NCBI GenBank assembly: GCA_039969155.1
Contig: JBDVOJ010000113.1
Span: 1-64,000 of the forward strand
Length of the DNA: 64,000 bases
Origin: GCA-002733465 sp039969155
GTDB taxonomy: Bacteria > Pseudomonadota > Gammaproteobacteria > Enterobacterales > Kangiellaceae
Reading direction: 5' to 3'
This document shows positions 45,006-54,759 of the stretch, one piece after another. The position numbers and the translations under genes are program-made. Each line of letters opens with the position of its first letter. Position 1 is the first letter of the stretch. A model generated the notes under the pieces. That model was given only the letters and a program-made list of their open reading frames with translations. It had not been told where the DNA came from and did no database searches.

Positions 45006-45923
45006 ATGACAAATTCTCGTACCGATTTATCTGGCTGGTTTTTAGCTCTTTCTGCATTTCTATGGTGGGGACTTGCGCCCATCTATTTCAAAGCCGTTGA
45101 TCATGTGAGCGCGCTTGAAATTCTTGCTCATCGTGTCGCCTGGAGCGTACCTATCACCTTGGCTCTGATGGCTTTTATGAGAAAGCGCATTGCACTAAAA
45201 ATAATTTTTTCTGATCGCAAAGTGCTACTTGGTCTTATTTCTAGTAGTTTATTGATATCCGTGAATTGGTTTATCTTTACCTGGGCGGTGACTAATGACC
45301 AAATACTCGCCACAAGTCTTGGCTACTTTATTAATCCGATTTTATCCATTTTAATGGGTGTTATTTTACTGTCAGAAAAGCTTACTAAATTACAGTGGTC
45401 TGCGGTCGGTTGTGTGGTTTTAGGAGTGGCAAACCAAATCTTCAACTATGGTGAGGTGCCATGGATTGCGTTAAGTTTAGCAACCAGTTTTGGCATTTAT
45501 GGGCTTATCAAAAAGCAGTTGAAAGTTGATACCTTGAACGGTTTTTTAGTAGAAACGACCATCGCGCTACCCGTTGCTATCGGCTATATTGTTTGGACGC
45601 TGGTTGTCGGTCAAGCTCTGTTCTTACATTCAACACAGTCGACTGATTGGTTGCTGATAGCCGGCGGTATTATTACTGCCGTTCCTTTGATTATTTTTGC
45701 GACTGCCGCTAAAAAAATTCCTCTCAGTGCAATGGGGTTCTTACAGTTTATCGCACCTTCAATTACCTTTATTCTTGCGACTAAATTTTATAATGAACCA
45801 CTGAGTAGCGAACAGTTGCTGAGCTTTATTTTTATTTGGATAGGTTTAGCCTTGTATTTAGTGAAACCCATTAAGGATTTCGTCGGCAAAAACAGAACCC
45901 AACGAAAAACCACGACCCCTTAG
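45006..45923 (+). CDS. rarD: RarD-type EamA transporter
   Basis: 305 aa with ten spans in two EamA halves. The RarD start 'FLWWGLAPIYFKAVDHVSALEILAHR' (core 'WGLAPIYFK') is diagnostic, and 'PLSAMGFLQFIAPSITF' marks the second half. Called chloramphenicol-sensitivity protein in older annotation; probably exports a small metabolite. Single gene. Confidence 0.92.
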   Translation: MTNSRTDLSGWFLALSAFLWWGLAPIYFKAVDHVSALEILAHRVAWSVPITLALMAFMRKRIALKIIFSDRKVLLGLISSSLLISVNWFIFTWAVTNDQILATSLGYFINPILSILMGVILLSEKLTKLQWSAVGCVVLGVANQIFNYGEVPWIALSLATSFGIYGLIKKQLKVDTLNGFLVETTIALPVAIGYIVWTLVVGQALFLHSTQSTDWLLIAGGIITAVPLIIFATAAKKIPLSAMGFLQFIAPSITFILATKFYNEPLSSEQLLSFIFIWIGLALYLVKPIKDFVGKNRTQRKTTTP

Positions 45924-45987
45924 AAGCCTTCGCATTTCGTTAGCTACTGATTAGGTATTTATTGGAAGGCTATTATTAAGAGGCTGG

Positions 45988-46827
45988 TTAGGCAATGATT
46001 CGAGTGCCATATTCGCCTGTACCGTCGGCTACCGCTAAAAAGGCGCCAGGGTGTTTACCGCTAACGATCGCTATGGTTTCAACGCCCTCTGACAGCAACG
46101 TCATTGCCTCTTCGACCTTCGGGATCATGCCACCTTGAATGATTTCTTGCTCAATTAATTGCTTAGCTTGTTGTCGGTCGACTTGCGCTATTCTGGATTC
46201 AGGATCTTTAAGTTCCTTAAATACACCGCCTACTTGGGTGGTTAACAGCAATAGTTTCGCTTTTAACGCCTTGGCAATTTGTACCACGGTAGTATCCGCA
46301 TTGATATTAAAAACATCAGCGTCCTCTGAGATCCCAAGCGTAGCGATTACCGGGATCACATCCAAATCGAGTAGGCCATTCAGCAGCTCACTATTGATTG
46401 AAGTGACATCACCAACTCGGCCAAAATCAATCGGCTTATCGCCGCCACCTGAGACAACCACCGGTGGTCGTTTAGTAGCTTTAATCAGTCCACCAGATGC
46501 GCCGTGGCAGCCAAATGCTGGAAGACCTAGAGCACTCAATGCGGAGACTAGGTCGACATTAACTTCACCAACAATCGCTTGTTTAACCACGGTTAAATCA
46601 GCTTCTGAAGTAATTCGTCTACCTGCGATTTTGTTGGGTGTTAGACCATGACACTCTTGCAACCGATTAACTTGAGGGCCACCACCATGCAGTACTGCGA
46701 TTGACCAACCCTTGTCTCTAAGCTCTTTTATATTGGTTGCCAGCCCTGAGCTTTCTTGTTGATCGAGTAACACATCACCACCGACTTTTATCACTGCGAT
46801 TTTTTTATCAGTATTAGAAGAGTTCAT
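45988..46827 (-). CDS. argB: Acetylglutamate kinase
   Basis: 279 aa. 'VIKVGGDVL' near the N terminus and 'LHGGGPQVNRL' bind phosphate and substrate; 'NINADTTVVQIA' and 'GGMIPKVEEA' complete the amino-acid-kinase fold. It phosphorylates N-acetylglutamate in arginine synthesis. It lies downstream of argC in one leftward run (118-bp gap). The arginine-sensing N-terminal helix of hexameric forms is absent. Confidence 0.95.
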   Translation of the reverse strand: MNSSNTDKKIAVIKVGGDVLLDQQESSGLATNIKELRDKGWSIAVLHGGGPQVNRLQECHGLTPNKIAGRRITSEADLTVVKQAIVGEVNVDLVSALSALGLPAFGCHGASGGLIKATKRPPVVVSGGGDKPIDFGRVGDVTSINSELLNGLLDLDVIPVIATLGISEDADVFNINADTTVVQIAKALKAKLLLLTTQVGGVFKELKDPESRIAQVDRQQAKQLIEQEIIQGGMIPKVEEAMTLLSEGVETIAIVSGKHPGAFLAVADGTGEYGTRIIA

Positions 46828-46914
46828 AAGGGGCTCTGATTATTTTTTGAGATTAAAGAGGTAAAAGCTTCAAACCAAACTCCCAAAATAAAAGGGAGTG
46901 CGGTTTATTCTTGC

Positions 46915-46942
46915 CAACTAGCAACTAGCAACTAGCAACTAG
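46915..46942. repeat. (CAACTAG)4 tandem heptamer
   Basis: Four perfect copies of CAACTAG in the argC-argB gap, ending 3 bp before the argC stop. A seven-base unit this short and perfect is prone to slippage. Confidence 0.85.
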
Positions 46943-46945
46943 TCC

Positions 46946-48004
46946 CTATGGCCATAGTCCTGGGTTATCTAATCCAAAGTGTGCAGGTTTACCGGTCATT
47001 AAGTTAAAGCTTTGTACTGCTTGGCCCGCGCCACCTTTAATAAGATTATCGATAGCACTGGTGACACATAAAGTGCGTTTACCAGTATCTTCATCAATGC
47101 GAGTTTCAATACTGATTTCTACCCGTGCCGTTCCAGATACCGCTACCACTTCAGCTGCTGCGCCTTTTGGTCGAACATTGGTTAATAGGTGGTCGGCATA
47201 GTACTTTTCATAAATTGCCTGGATACTTTGTTGGTCTTGTCCTTCAGCCAAATCTAATTGTGAGACCGCCAGAATGCCACGTACTAATGGTGCAGAAACC
47301 GGAACAAAATCCAAAGAAATAGCAGAAGCGCCACCTTTAGAAAGTGTTTGAACAATCTCGGCACGATGTTGGTGATGTAATGCTTTGTAGGCCTTGAGGT
47401 TGTTGACGCGAACGGCATGGTGAGTACCCGCCTGTGGCTTAACTCCAGAACCTGAAGAGCCTGTCATCGCAACGGTACGTACGTTGGTATCATTGAGTAA
47501 TCCAGCGTCGGCTAATGGCAACAATCCCATGGCGATCCCGGTGGCAAAACAACCCGGACTGGCAACGTGCTTAGCCGTTTTAATGGCTTCGCTATTGAGC
47601 TCTGGCATACCGTAAACAAAGGTACCTAAACGATCAGCGCAAGGATGCTCCGGTGCATAATCGCGAGTGTAGTCTGTTAAATTTTCTAGGCGGAAATCGC
47701 CCGATAAGTCGATAATGCGCACATCTAAATCAAACAACTCCATCGCTACCTTAGCGGTGATAATGTGCGGCATCGCCAGAAATACTATGTCTGCACCTTC
47801 GACACATTCTTGTGGAGTGATATCTTGCATTTTTATGTGATCATATCCAGGTAGGTTTCGGTGAACTTGGCTAACCGACTGACCAATATAATCTTTACTT
47901 GAAACTCTTAGAACTTCCACATCATCTCTAACGAGCATGTGTCTAAGAATTTCCGCAGCACCGTAACCGGCTCCGCCAATAATCGAAACTTTTGTTTTAC
48001 TCAT
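46946..48004 (-). CDS. argC: N-acetyl-gamma-glutamyl-phosphate reductase
   Basis: 352 aa from the ATG at 48004, placed 7-9 nt after AAGGTG; an ATG two codons upstream is too close. NAD(P) motif 'GGAGYGAAE', catalytic Cys152 in 'ASPGCFATGI', and 'GSGVKPQAGTHHAVR' are typical. It reduces N-acetylglutamyl phosphate, the step after ArgB. The stop is next to the CAACTAG repeats. Confidence 0.95.
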   Translation of the reverse strand: MSKTKVSIIGGAGYGAAEILRHMLVRDDVEVLRVSSKDYIGQSVSQVHRNLPGYDHIKMQDITPQECVEGADIVFLAMPHIITAKVAMELFDLDVRIIDLSGDFRLENLTDYTRDYAPEHPCADRLGTFVYGMPELNSEAIKTAKHVASPGCFATGIAMGLLPLADAGLLNDTNVRTVAMTGSSGSGVKPQAGTHHAVRVNNLKAYKALHHQHRAEIVQTLSKGGASAISLDFVPVSAPLVRGILAVSQLDLAEGQDQQSIQAIYEKYYADHLLTNVRPKGAAAEVVAVSGTARVEISIETRIDEDTGKRTLCVTSAIDNLIKGGAGQAVQSFNLMTGKPAHFGLDNPGLWP

Positions 48005-48055
48005 GATCATTCACCTTGTGTCTATTTATTGGTTAATTTTTTGAATTCTTTCTAA

Positions 48056-49114
48056 TTAAAGCTCAATGCGCTCGAGTAGCACACCCACTCTTTGGCCGAC
48101 GGGGACATTGTTATTTGGGAAGACTATTGCTTCACCGTCGTTTTCAACCGTGTAGCTTTCGTCATTTTCATCGGATGCTAGCAGCGTACCTTTTTTAAAG
48201 GAGGTAAAGTTTTTAACATCATCATCTAATAAAAGTTTGAAATTCTCATTGGCTTTGATGATTTCTTGTTTGACTTGAAAAACCATATAGTCGTCATTGT
48301 TAAAGGCCAAAATTTTCGGTTGCTCGGCGCGAATTAAGCGTCGAAGATTTTGGTCGATTCCAGCAAAGTTTTGCATATCGTTTTCACCGAATGGTTTTAC
48401 CTTACCGAGTTCAACTGTGGCTGCCATAGCATTGAAGCGATTACTACAATAATAGCTAAAGGTGCCCGCGGGTTGATTACCAAGCAAAACCGTTGTGATA
48501 TCGGCACCGCCAAAAAAGCCAATGTGATTTTTATCCCAAGGACGACCATCGAGGTAGGGATAAAGTACGAATTTTTCAAATTTGGATGGCCTAATTGCGG
48601 TGTGCAAATCATAGTGATAGCGGGTTACTTTGCTGTCATCTTGGACTCCCTCAGTATAAAAACGAGTCACCGCATTTTCGATGATTTCAGCTCGTCGACA
48701 TTCATAATCTGACTCAGTGTTTTCACTAGCGGATTTCCAGCGACCTGAAAACAAGCGATTTAAATTTTGAACTGAAAAACGTTGACCGATATTCATTGAC
48801 GGAGGATTACCAATAATGAGCATCAAATTAACATTCACAGTTAACTGATTGGCCCAAATGTCTTTGGTAATTTGATTAACAATTTCAATCGGAGCTGTTT
48901 CGTTGCCATGTATCCCACTAGAGATCAGAAGATACTGGTCACTGGCTTTGCTTGGGGTAATTTGCAAGATGCCAATATCATAAAGGCGCACGGATAAGCC
49001 GTTTTCCAGAGTTGTTTCAAATTCGCAATTGATACCATTTTCGAATTGACGTGTGAAACTTAAGAAGTCGCCAGATGTATTAAAGGCTTGCCAGCTTTGT
49101 TGTAAATCATTCAT
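48056..49114 (-). CDS. Succinylglutamate desuccinylase/aspartoacylase family (AstE-like)
   Basis: 352 aa. Zinc ligands in 'SSGIHGNETAP' (His69, Glu72) and the later His in 'YHYDLHTAI'; catalytic Glu in 'ATVELGKVKPFG'. In AstE this family removes succinate from succinylglutamate at the end of arginine breakdown. Here the gene sits 51 bp before the biosynthetic argC, with no astA, B, C or D in view. It could be true AstE, or an N-acyl-amino-acid deacylase serving biosynthesis; the latter is inference. Confidence 0.88.
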   Translation of the reverse strand: MNDLQQSWQAFNTSGDFLSFTRQFENGINCEFETTLENGLSVRLYDIGILQITPSKASDQYLLISSGIHGNETAPIEIVNQITKDIWANQLTVNVNLMLIIGNPPSMNIGQRFSVQNLNRLFSGRWKSASENTESDYECRRAEIIENAVTRFYTEGVQDDSKVTRYHYDLHTAIRPSKFEKFVLYPYLDGRPWDKNHIGFFGGADITTVLLGNQPAGTFSYYCSNRFNAMAATVELGKVKPFGENDMQNFAGIDQNLRRLIRAEQPKILAFNNDDYMVFQVKQEIIKANENFKLLLDDDVKNFTSFKKGTLLASDENDESYTVENDGEAIVFPNNNVPVGQRVGVLLERIEL

Positions 49115-49192
49115 TGAATAGTCTTTGGTTATTTGACGATGGTTGGGATCGATATTTAGCCGGTTGGCTAGGGATATCAGAAAATGATAGAC

Positions 49193-49813
49193 CTAGCCAC
49201 GATTATAACAATCTTGTTGTTGAATCCAAAGCATAGAAACTTTCTGTATCAGGCTTTCTTCAGCTTGCGAACGATGCTGATTCAGCAACGAAATATTTTC
49301 ATCGATCAGAAATGCTTGGGTTTCCGCGGAAATCTGATTGATAGGCGGATACTTGCCATTACACAAACAATTCACTAAGCGGTATTGAATTTCTTTTTCG
49401 ATAGCCAGCTCGGTTTGCAACATCAGTTCTCTGGCGTTGCCCAAATTGCCAGAGGCAGGTTTTCCAAAATTATTATCGAATTGAGTTCGTTGCTGTCTTA
49501 ATTCAGAAACTGATGATTCGACTGCTTCTATTTCATCTTGATCTTGTTTGACCAAGTTAGCATCGATAAGTTGTTGAAACATTTGACTAAACCATAAGCA
49601 AAACAGCAGTCGGTTAACACTGTATTGATGCTTATTTTGTAATTCGAGCAACACTGCTTGGACGCTAGGAAGAGCATAAAAACTACATGATTTTTGCCAA
49701 AAATCATCGACCAGGTTGCAGGGTAAAGGCGCCTGAGCGCCATTTTCAGGGGCGTGATTTATTCCTGAGCGCTTCTGATGATGGGGTGTTGGCGTTGGCG
49801 ATTGATTGCTCAT
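49193..49813 (-). CDS. TIGR02444 family protein
   Basis: 206 aa. After a Pro/His-rich, poorly conserved leader of about 30 residues, 'FWQKSCSFYALPSVQAVLLELQ' (core 'FYALPSVQ') and 'SVNRLLFCLW' match the TIGR02444/DUF2390 family. The remainder is helical. Function unknown. Sits 8 bp after the M20 gene in the same direction and 78 bp before the AstE-like gene. Confidence 0.8.
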   Translation of the reverse strand: MSNQSPTPTPHHQKRSGINHAPENGAQAPLPCNLVDDFWQKSCSFYALPSVQAVLLELQNKHQYSVNRLLFCLWFSQMFQQLIDANLVKQDQDEIEAVESSVSELRQQRTQFDNNFGKPASGNLGNARELMLQTELAIEKEIQYRLVNCLCNGKYPPINQISAETQAFLIDENISLLNQHRSQAEESLIQKVSMLWIQQQDCYNRG

Positions 49814-49820
49814 GATCAGT

Positions 49821-51125
49821 CTAGTTTTTTAAGTAGTCCAAAGCCATATTTGAAAGAGTTTTTATGCCTAGTTTCATACCACTTTCGTCAATGTAAAATT
49901 CTGGAGTATGGTGCGCCGGGGCGTCTTTAGTTTTCACATCTTTAGCTTTACCACCCAAGAAAAAATAGAATCCGGGGATTTCTTGAGCAAAGAAAGAAAA
50001 ATCTTCCGCTCCTGTGATTGCGTCTATAAGCACCACATTGTTTTCACCAGCTTGCTTTTTCATGGTCGGCAACATGTGCTCAACCAGTGATGGCGTATTG
50101 TAGGTCACTGGATAAGAGGTCGACATGGGAATATCAATATCAACGGTGGCATCCATACTGGCCGCGACATTAGTCGCTATTTTTCGTATTTTTGCGTGAA
50201 TATCTTTCCGCATTTGTGAATCAAGCGAGCGGATAGTACCTATTAGCTCTACCTCTGACGGAATGATGTTAGAACGAACTCCGCCATGAATACTACCAAT
50301 AGTGACAACGGCCGCTTGTTTGGTTAGCGGTAATTGACGAGAAACAATGGTTTGTAAGCTGTTAATAATTTGCGCTGAAACAACGATAGGATCAATGCCA
50401 TTCCAAGGTGTTGAACCATGTACTTGCTTTCCATGAACTCTAATCCTGAAATCATCAACTGCAGCCATTATTCCGGCAGGTCGATATCCAATGACTCCAA
50501 CAGGAGTTTTCGAGCTGATATGTAATCCAAAGATCGCGTCAACATCAGGAGATTTCAGCACGCCTTGCTTAACCATCAGTTCGGCGCCTCCTTCTTCGCC
50601 CTCTGGTGCGCCTTCTTCAGCCGGTTGGAAAATAAACTTAACCGTGCCAGGAATGCTTTCTTTAACTTCCGCAAGCACCTCAGCTACGCCCATTAGAATG
50701 GCAACATGGGTATCATGTCCACAGGCATGCATTACCCCAACCTTCTGGCCTGCGTAAGTGGATGTCACTTTTGAAGCAAATGGCAAATCAACTGATTCTG
50801 TAACTGGCAGGGCATCCATATCCGCTCTTAGTGCAACGACTTTTCCAGGTAAGCCACCTTTTAATATCCCCACCACACCGGTGTGGGCCACGCCTGTTTG
50901 TACTTCAATTCCAAGGGATTCTAGGTGCTTTGCGATCACCTTAGCGGTTTCGAATTCTCGATTTGATAACTCGGGGTGTTGGTGAAAATGTCGTCGCCAT
51001 TCGATGACTTTGGATTCAACCTTATTGATCAAAGGTGTTAGATGGTTGTTATCGGCTGTGGCTGGACTAGCACACAGCAAAAAACTGATTAAAAGAAACG
51101 GCATCTTAAAATTGGGCTTAATCAT
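49821..51125 (-). CDS. Exported M20 amidohydrolase (peptidase M20D)
   Basis: 434 aa with a signal peptide ending near residue 24. 'MHACGHDTHVAILMG' provides metal ligands, 'FQPAEEG' the catalytic Glu pair, and 'TGAEDFSFFAQ' the C-terminal ligand region. This is the hippurate/IAA-amino-acid hydrolase branch, which cleaves N-acyl amino acids or dipeptides. Because it is exported, it probably acts on scavenged substrates and is not the missing ArgE. First gene of the leftward run. Confidence 0.92.
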   Translation of the reverse strand: MIKPNFKMPFLLISFLLCASPATADNNHLTPLINKVESKVIEWRRHFHQHPELSNREFETAKVIAKHLESLGIEVQTGVAHTGVVGILKGGLPGKVVALRADMDALPVTESVDLPFASKVTSTYAGQKVGVMHACGHDTHVAILMGVAEVLAEVKESIPGTVKFIFQPAEEGAPEGEEGGAELMVKQGVLKSPDVDAIFGLHISSKTPVGVIGYRPAGIMAAVDDFRIRVHGKQVHGSTPWNGIDPIVVSAQIINSLQTIVSRQLPLTKQAAVVTIGSIHGGVRSNIIPSEVELIGTIRSLDSQMRKDIHAKIRKIATNVAASMDATVDIDIPMSTSYPVTYNTPSLVEHMLPTMKKQAGENNVVLIDAITGAEDFSFFAQEIPGFYFFLGGKAKDVKTKDAPAHHTPEFYIDESGMKLGIKTLSNMALDYLKN

Positions 51126-51272
51126 CTTTGGATCCTTGTCTCACAATAGAGCATCGAGCATACTGGGTTTGTAAGCGATGCTCAAGGGGTTCAATTAGTG
51201 AATGTGCGCTAGATTACTGTTACTTAAGAGTTGTCGCAACGGGTCCAATGATGCAGATGATGGAGATACAAT

Positions 51273-51839
51273 GTGGAACAACTGGAACAAGGAATCATAG
51301 CTACTAGTCTACGACTAACTCTGAGACGCCTACTTGAGGCTGACAGTGATGCTGTTTTTCAATATCGACAATTACCAGAAGTCGCATTATTCCAAAGCTG
51401 GACCCCGAAAAATACCGACGAGGTCGTTGAGCATGCGCTATTGATGGCGAGCAATAATATTTGCCAACCGGATATGTGGGAGCAAATTGTATTAGTCAAC
51501 GCATGCGAGCAGGTGATCGGCGATTTGGCCGTGTGTATTGACAGTGAAACTGAAAAGCTGGCAGAACTAGGGATTGCTCTTGCACCAGCATTTCAACGGA
51601 AAGGCTTGGCGACTGAAGCTATAAACACCATTTGTGATTGGCTATTTCAACACAAGGATTTACACCGAATATCGGTCTCAATTGATCCTAGAAATACCGC
51701 TTCGTTAAATCTGTTTGCAAGAGTCGGGTTTCGACAAGAGGCTCACCATCGACAAAGTTGCTTTTTTAAAGGTGAGTGGTGTGACGATATCGTTATGGCG
51801 ATTCTACAAAGTGAATGGCAAGAAAATCGAAATCACTGA
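51273..51839 (+). CDS. RimJ/RimL-type GNAT N-acetyltransferase
   Basis: 188 aa from a GTG after TGGAG. 'LAELGIALAPAFQRKGLATEA' carries the acetyl-CoA loop (QRKGLA), and 'ASLNLFARVGFRQEAHHR' is the C-terminal motif. Such enzymes acetylate ribosomal-protein N termini or small amines. Divergent from the M20 run, convergent with the next gene. Confidence 0.88.
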   Translation: MEQLEQGIIATSLRLTLRRLLEADSDAVFQYRQLPEVALFQSWTPKNTDEVVEHALLMASNNICQPDMWEQIVLVNACEQVIGDLAVCIDSETEKLAELGIALAPAFQRKGLATEAINTICDWLFQHKDLHRISVSIDPRNTASLNLFARVGFRQEAHHRQSCFFKGEWCDDIVMAILQSEWQENRNH

Positions 51840-51847
51840 CTCATTGG

Positions 51848-53116
51848 TTAGACACAAAAAACCAACCGATAGGGATTGAATTGTGATTTTAGCTGAACTA
51901 ATTGATGATCCAGTTGCACTGCCTGTTTCTGTAAGATTTCAATGCTCCAGCGATCGTCCAAATAGTCGGCTAAAGAATGCGCTAAGTGGTTTTCCTCTGC
52001 ATCTATATGGACTGATTGATTGATCGCTGAAACCACAGACGCTAGTACGCCTAGTTGCTGAAGGATTGGTTTATTTTCAAGCTCTTGATTTAGCGGTTGA
52101 ACTAATTCTGCAAAATTAATTTGATTTAGATGTTGAAGAAGCTTTTTTAGGTTAGTGCGACTGAAATTAGTCTGTAAGTAATAGCAGGCCGCTAGCATTA
52201 TAGCCACGCTCTCCTTTGCGCTTAACTGATTATCATCGAGCAAACTCATCAAAGCGTCGAATAACTTATCCACATTCCCTTGCCATGATGAGTGTTCATG
52301 TGAGCGGTCAGTTGGGTGGTCAAAATAGAATATCCCAGAGCTTAATGATTGCAGTAATAGACAATTAGTTAAAATCACTTCATCTATTTTGCGGGTCAAA
52401 GTCTGTTTATTGAAAGTCACACTCTTCAGTTTGAGTTGAATGGCATGCTCTAGGATTTGTGCCTGTTTAATAGGCATGTTGATTAAGCTTGCCGCTTCCA
52501 ACAATGAACGATTGTAGAAAATAATGATCATTTCATCATTAAAAACTGTTTCTAGTGCTGAATGATGATCGACTATCAACGCGCTCAATAATAAACTTTC
52601 TTGGCTATCCAATAGCTCCTCAAGTTGAGCTCTTTGGAAAGCGTTATCACAATATTCCTTGGCAGAATAAACTTGAAATTTCAGCAATTTTTCTTGGTTT
52701 ATTTGTAGTTGGTGGTGTAAATGTTGATTCACCAATTTAGCGGTTTGGGTTAACTCGCCGGTGTATAGCAATCGATCCGATAGCAGTAATAACTCGGCAA
52801 TTAAACTATTAACCAGTATTGGCTTTTCATAATTAAGCTCGATGTTTTGCTGCGAGCACTCCACCAGTAAACCACCATATAACGGGTCGAAATCTAGTTG
52901 ATAAAGTAAGTTTAGAAAATGCTTTCTAAAGAGTGCTATTTGCTCGCTCGGGGCGAAAATTGATTGTTCTGATAAGACTAACAATTGCTGGTAAACAGTT
53001 TCAGTTATTTGATGGAATTGCTGTGCGATGGTTTCTGAACAATTGAGTTGTGGTAAGTTGGCTATCGCTGTTAGGCTTGCAACGAATTCAGAGTTCGTTG
53101 AATTTTCATCAGACAT
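51848..53116 (-). CDS. Large helical protein of unknown function
   Basis: 422 aa, soluble, Leu/Gln-rich and almost wholly helical, with no signal peptide, membrane span or recognisable catalytic motif. It lies 33 bp downstream of the GGDEF protein in the same direction and probably shares its transcript. The long helical repeats suggest a scaffold or partner-binding role, but this is inference. Confidence 0.65.
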   Translation of the reverse strand: MSDENSTNSEFVASLTAIANLPQLNCSETIAQQFHQITETVYQQLLVLSEQSIFAPSEQIALFRKHFLNLLYQLDFDPLYGGLLVECSQQNIELNYEKPILVNSLIAELLLLSDRLLYTGELTQTAKLVNQHLHHQLQINQEKLLKFQVYSAKEYCDNAFQRAQLEELLDSQESLLLSALIVDHHSALETVFNDEMIIIFYNRSLLEAASLINMPIKQAQILEHAIQLKLKSVTFNKQTLTRKIDEVILTNCLLLQSLSSGIFYFDHPTDRSHEHSSWQGNVDKLFDALMSLLDDNQLSAKESVAIMLAACYYLQTNFSRTNLKKLLQHLNQINFAELVQPLNQELENKPILQQLGVLASVVSAINQSVHIDAEENHLAHSLADYLDDRWSIEILQKQAVQLDHQLVQLKSQFNPYRLVFCV

Positions 53117-53149
53117 GAAGTTTACGAGTGTTTGATTGGATTCAGACTA

Positions 53150-54754
53150 TTATGAGCTTTTTGCTCGCTGGCAGCAAACCAGGTTTCGACCTTTTTCTTT
53201 GGCTCTGTATAAGGCTTTATCGGCTCTTTCAAAAACCGCTTTGGTGGTATCGTCATTTTCAAATTCTGAAATACCAAATGACATGGTCACTGGTACAGGC
53301 TTGTCATCATTGGTAAATTCAAGCTTCGAGATTGAAGAGCGGAGCTTATTGATAGCCCTGGTCGCGTCAACGATGGCTGTTTCTGGCAATAAAATAACAA
53401 ATTCTTCACCGCCGTATCTTGCGACAAAGTCGGATTCACGAACACCATTGCCTAGAAAATGAGCTATCTTGTTTAACACGATATCGCCAAAAGCGTGGCC
53501 ATGCTCGTCATTGACTTGTTTAAAGAGGTCTATATCTCCAACGACTAAGGTTAATGAATGACGGTATCTGCGCCATCGATTATATTCTTGGGTTAATCTC
53601 TCGTTGTAGGAATAGCGATTTGGTAGGCCCGTCAGTGGATCGGTTTGCGCTCGAACTCTTTGTTCCGCCAAATCATCTTTTAACCGCGTAGCTTCGTCTT
53701 CGGTCGCTCGTAATTGCTCTTGAAGTTTGTCCATTTGAGAAACTAAGGCTTCACTGTTGGCTTCTTGTTTGATGCAATATTGGTTTAGCTGATTGACAAT
53801 GTTGTCCATATGGCTGACTAAACCGGTTTTTATTTCTTCTAAACTGTCTGAACTGGTTAAGCTGTCTCTCATTCCAGATATATTAGTATTTAAGTCCAGA
53901 CTAAGTTGTTTACTATCGTTGTTACTATTTTGGCTGAATTTAAGTGTTTGGTTAATAAAATCGTTCACTCGTACAATTCGACTATTCAGCGTTTTTAGAA
54001 ACTTCTCAAACTGAATATGTTCTTGGTCTGAAACCTCAATGAACGCATTGGTAATCATTTCTAAAATTGAAGAAAGCTGTTCTATTCGGCTTATCTTATT
54101 AATTTCATGGTTGAGTGAATCCGCTATCGTCGAGTAGCCGTCCATACTGGATAATTGATCGATTAAATGCTGAAGCGAGTCCTTAATTTTTTGAGGAAAT
54201 TCAAATTCAACCGATGTCTGAGACTCAGCTGCCACCGTTTGCCGAGTTGGCTCATCGGTTTGTTCTTTTTGTTTACTTCCAAATAGGTTGGAGAAAAAAC
54301 CACTTTTCTTTTCGGATGGTGGACTAGATAGGTTCGATTCAACTTCAGATATATAATTATCTATCACCTCGGCGATCGAGCTCATGATCGATGCGGCATC
54401 GTTGGCTTGCGATTTCTTTTTGACTGATTTAAGGTTTCGTTTTAGATCTTTAGGCAAGGGTTTATTTAATAGAATATTCAACAAATCGATTTTGTTGTTG
54501 GCGATCTCTATTGATTGATCTTCATCATCGTCTAACGTCCGCAAAATGTTACTGATTTGATCAACGGACGATTTAATGCTGTCGATAGATTCTTCTTTTT
54601 TTATGTTTTTGCGTAATTCTTTTAGTGCTGAATCTAGTTCATCTGAATGGCCGATACCGACATAGGTTAAACGAGAAATGCAGCGTTTCAACTCATTACA
54701 AGTGGCCAGTAATTGGTCAATGTCATATTCTGAATTGTCGCTCGAATGACTCAT
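53150..54754 (-). CDS. Diguanylate cyclase with a helical sensory region
   Basis: 534 aa. The C-terminal GGDEF domain has the active GGEEF at residues 448-452 and an I-site RESD at 439-442, five residues before it, so product inhibition is likely. 'DPLTGLPNRYSYNERL' opens the domain. The N-terminal ~360 residues are helical with a coiled coil just before GGDEF and no membrane span. It makes cyclic di-GMP in the cytoplasm. Upstream are EEP, DsbA-like and cytochrome c4 genes, an order also known in Pseudomonas. Confidence 0.93.
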   Translation of the reverse strand: MSHSSDNSEYDIDQLLATCNELKRCISRLTYVGIGHSDELDSALKELRKNIKKEESIDSIKSSVDQISNILRTLDDDEDQSIEIANNKIDLLNILLNKPLPKDLKRNLKSVKKKSQANDAASIMSSIAEVIDNYISEVESNLSSPPSEKKSGFFSNLFGSKQKEQTDEPTRQTVAAESQTSVEFEFPQKIKDSLQHLIDQLSSMDGYSTIADSLNHEINKISRIEQLSSILEMITNAFIEVSDQEHIQFEKFLKTLNSRIVRVNDFINQTLKFSQNSNNDSKQLSLDLNTNISGMRDSLTSSDSLEEIKTGLVSHMDNIVNQLNQYCIKQEANSEALVSQMDKLQEQLRATEDEATRLKDDLAEQRVRAQTDPLTGLPNRYSYNERLTQEYNRWRRYRHSLTLVVGDIDLFKQVNDEHGHAFGDIVLNKIAHFLGNGVRESDFVARYGGEEFVILLPETAIVDATRAINKLRSSISKLEFTNDDKPVPVTMSFGISEFENDDTTKAVFERADKALYRAKEKGRNLVCCQRAKSS

Positions 54755-54759
54755 AATAA

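Noticed and set aside
48005..48055. ARG box upstream of argC
   Set aside because: TGAATTCTTTC matches only one half of the consensus TGAATNNNNATTCA.
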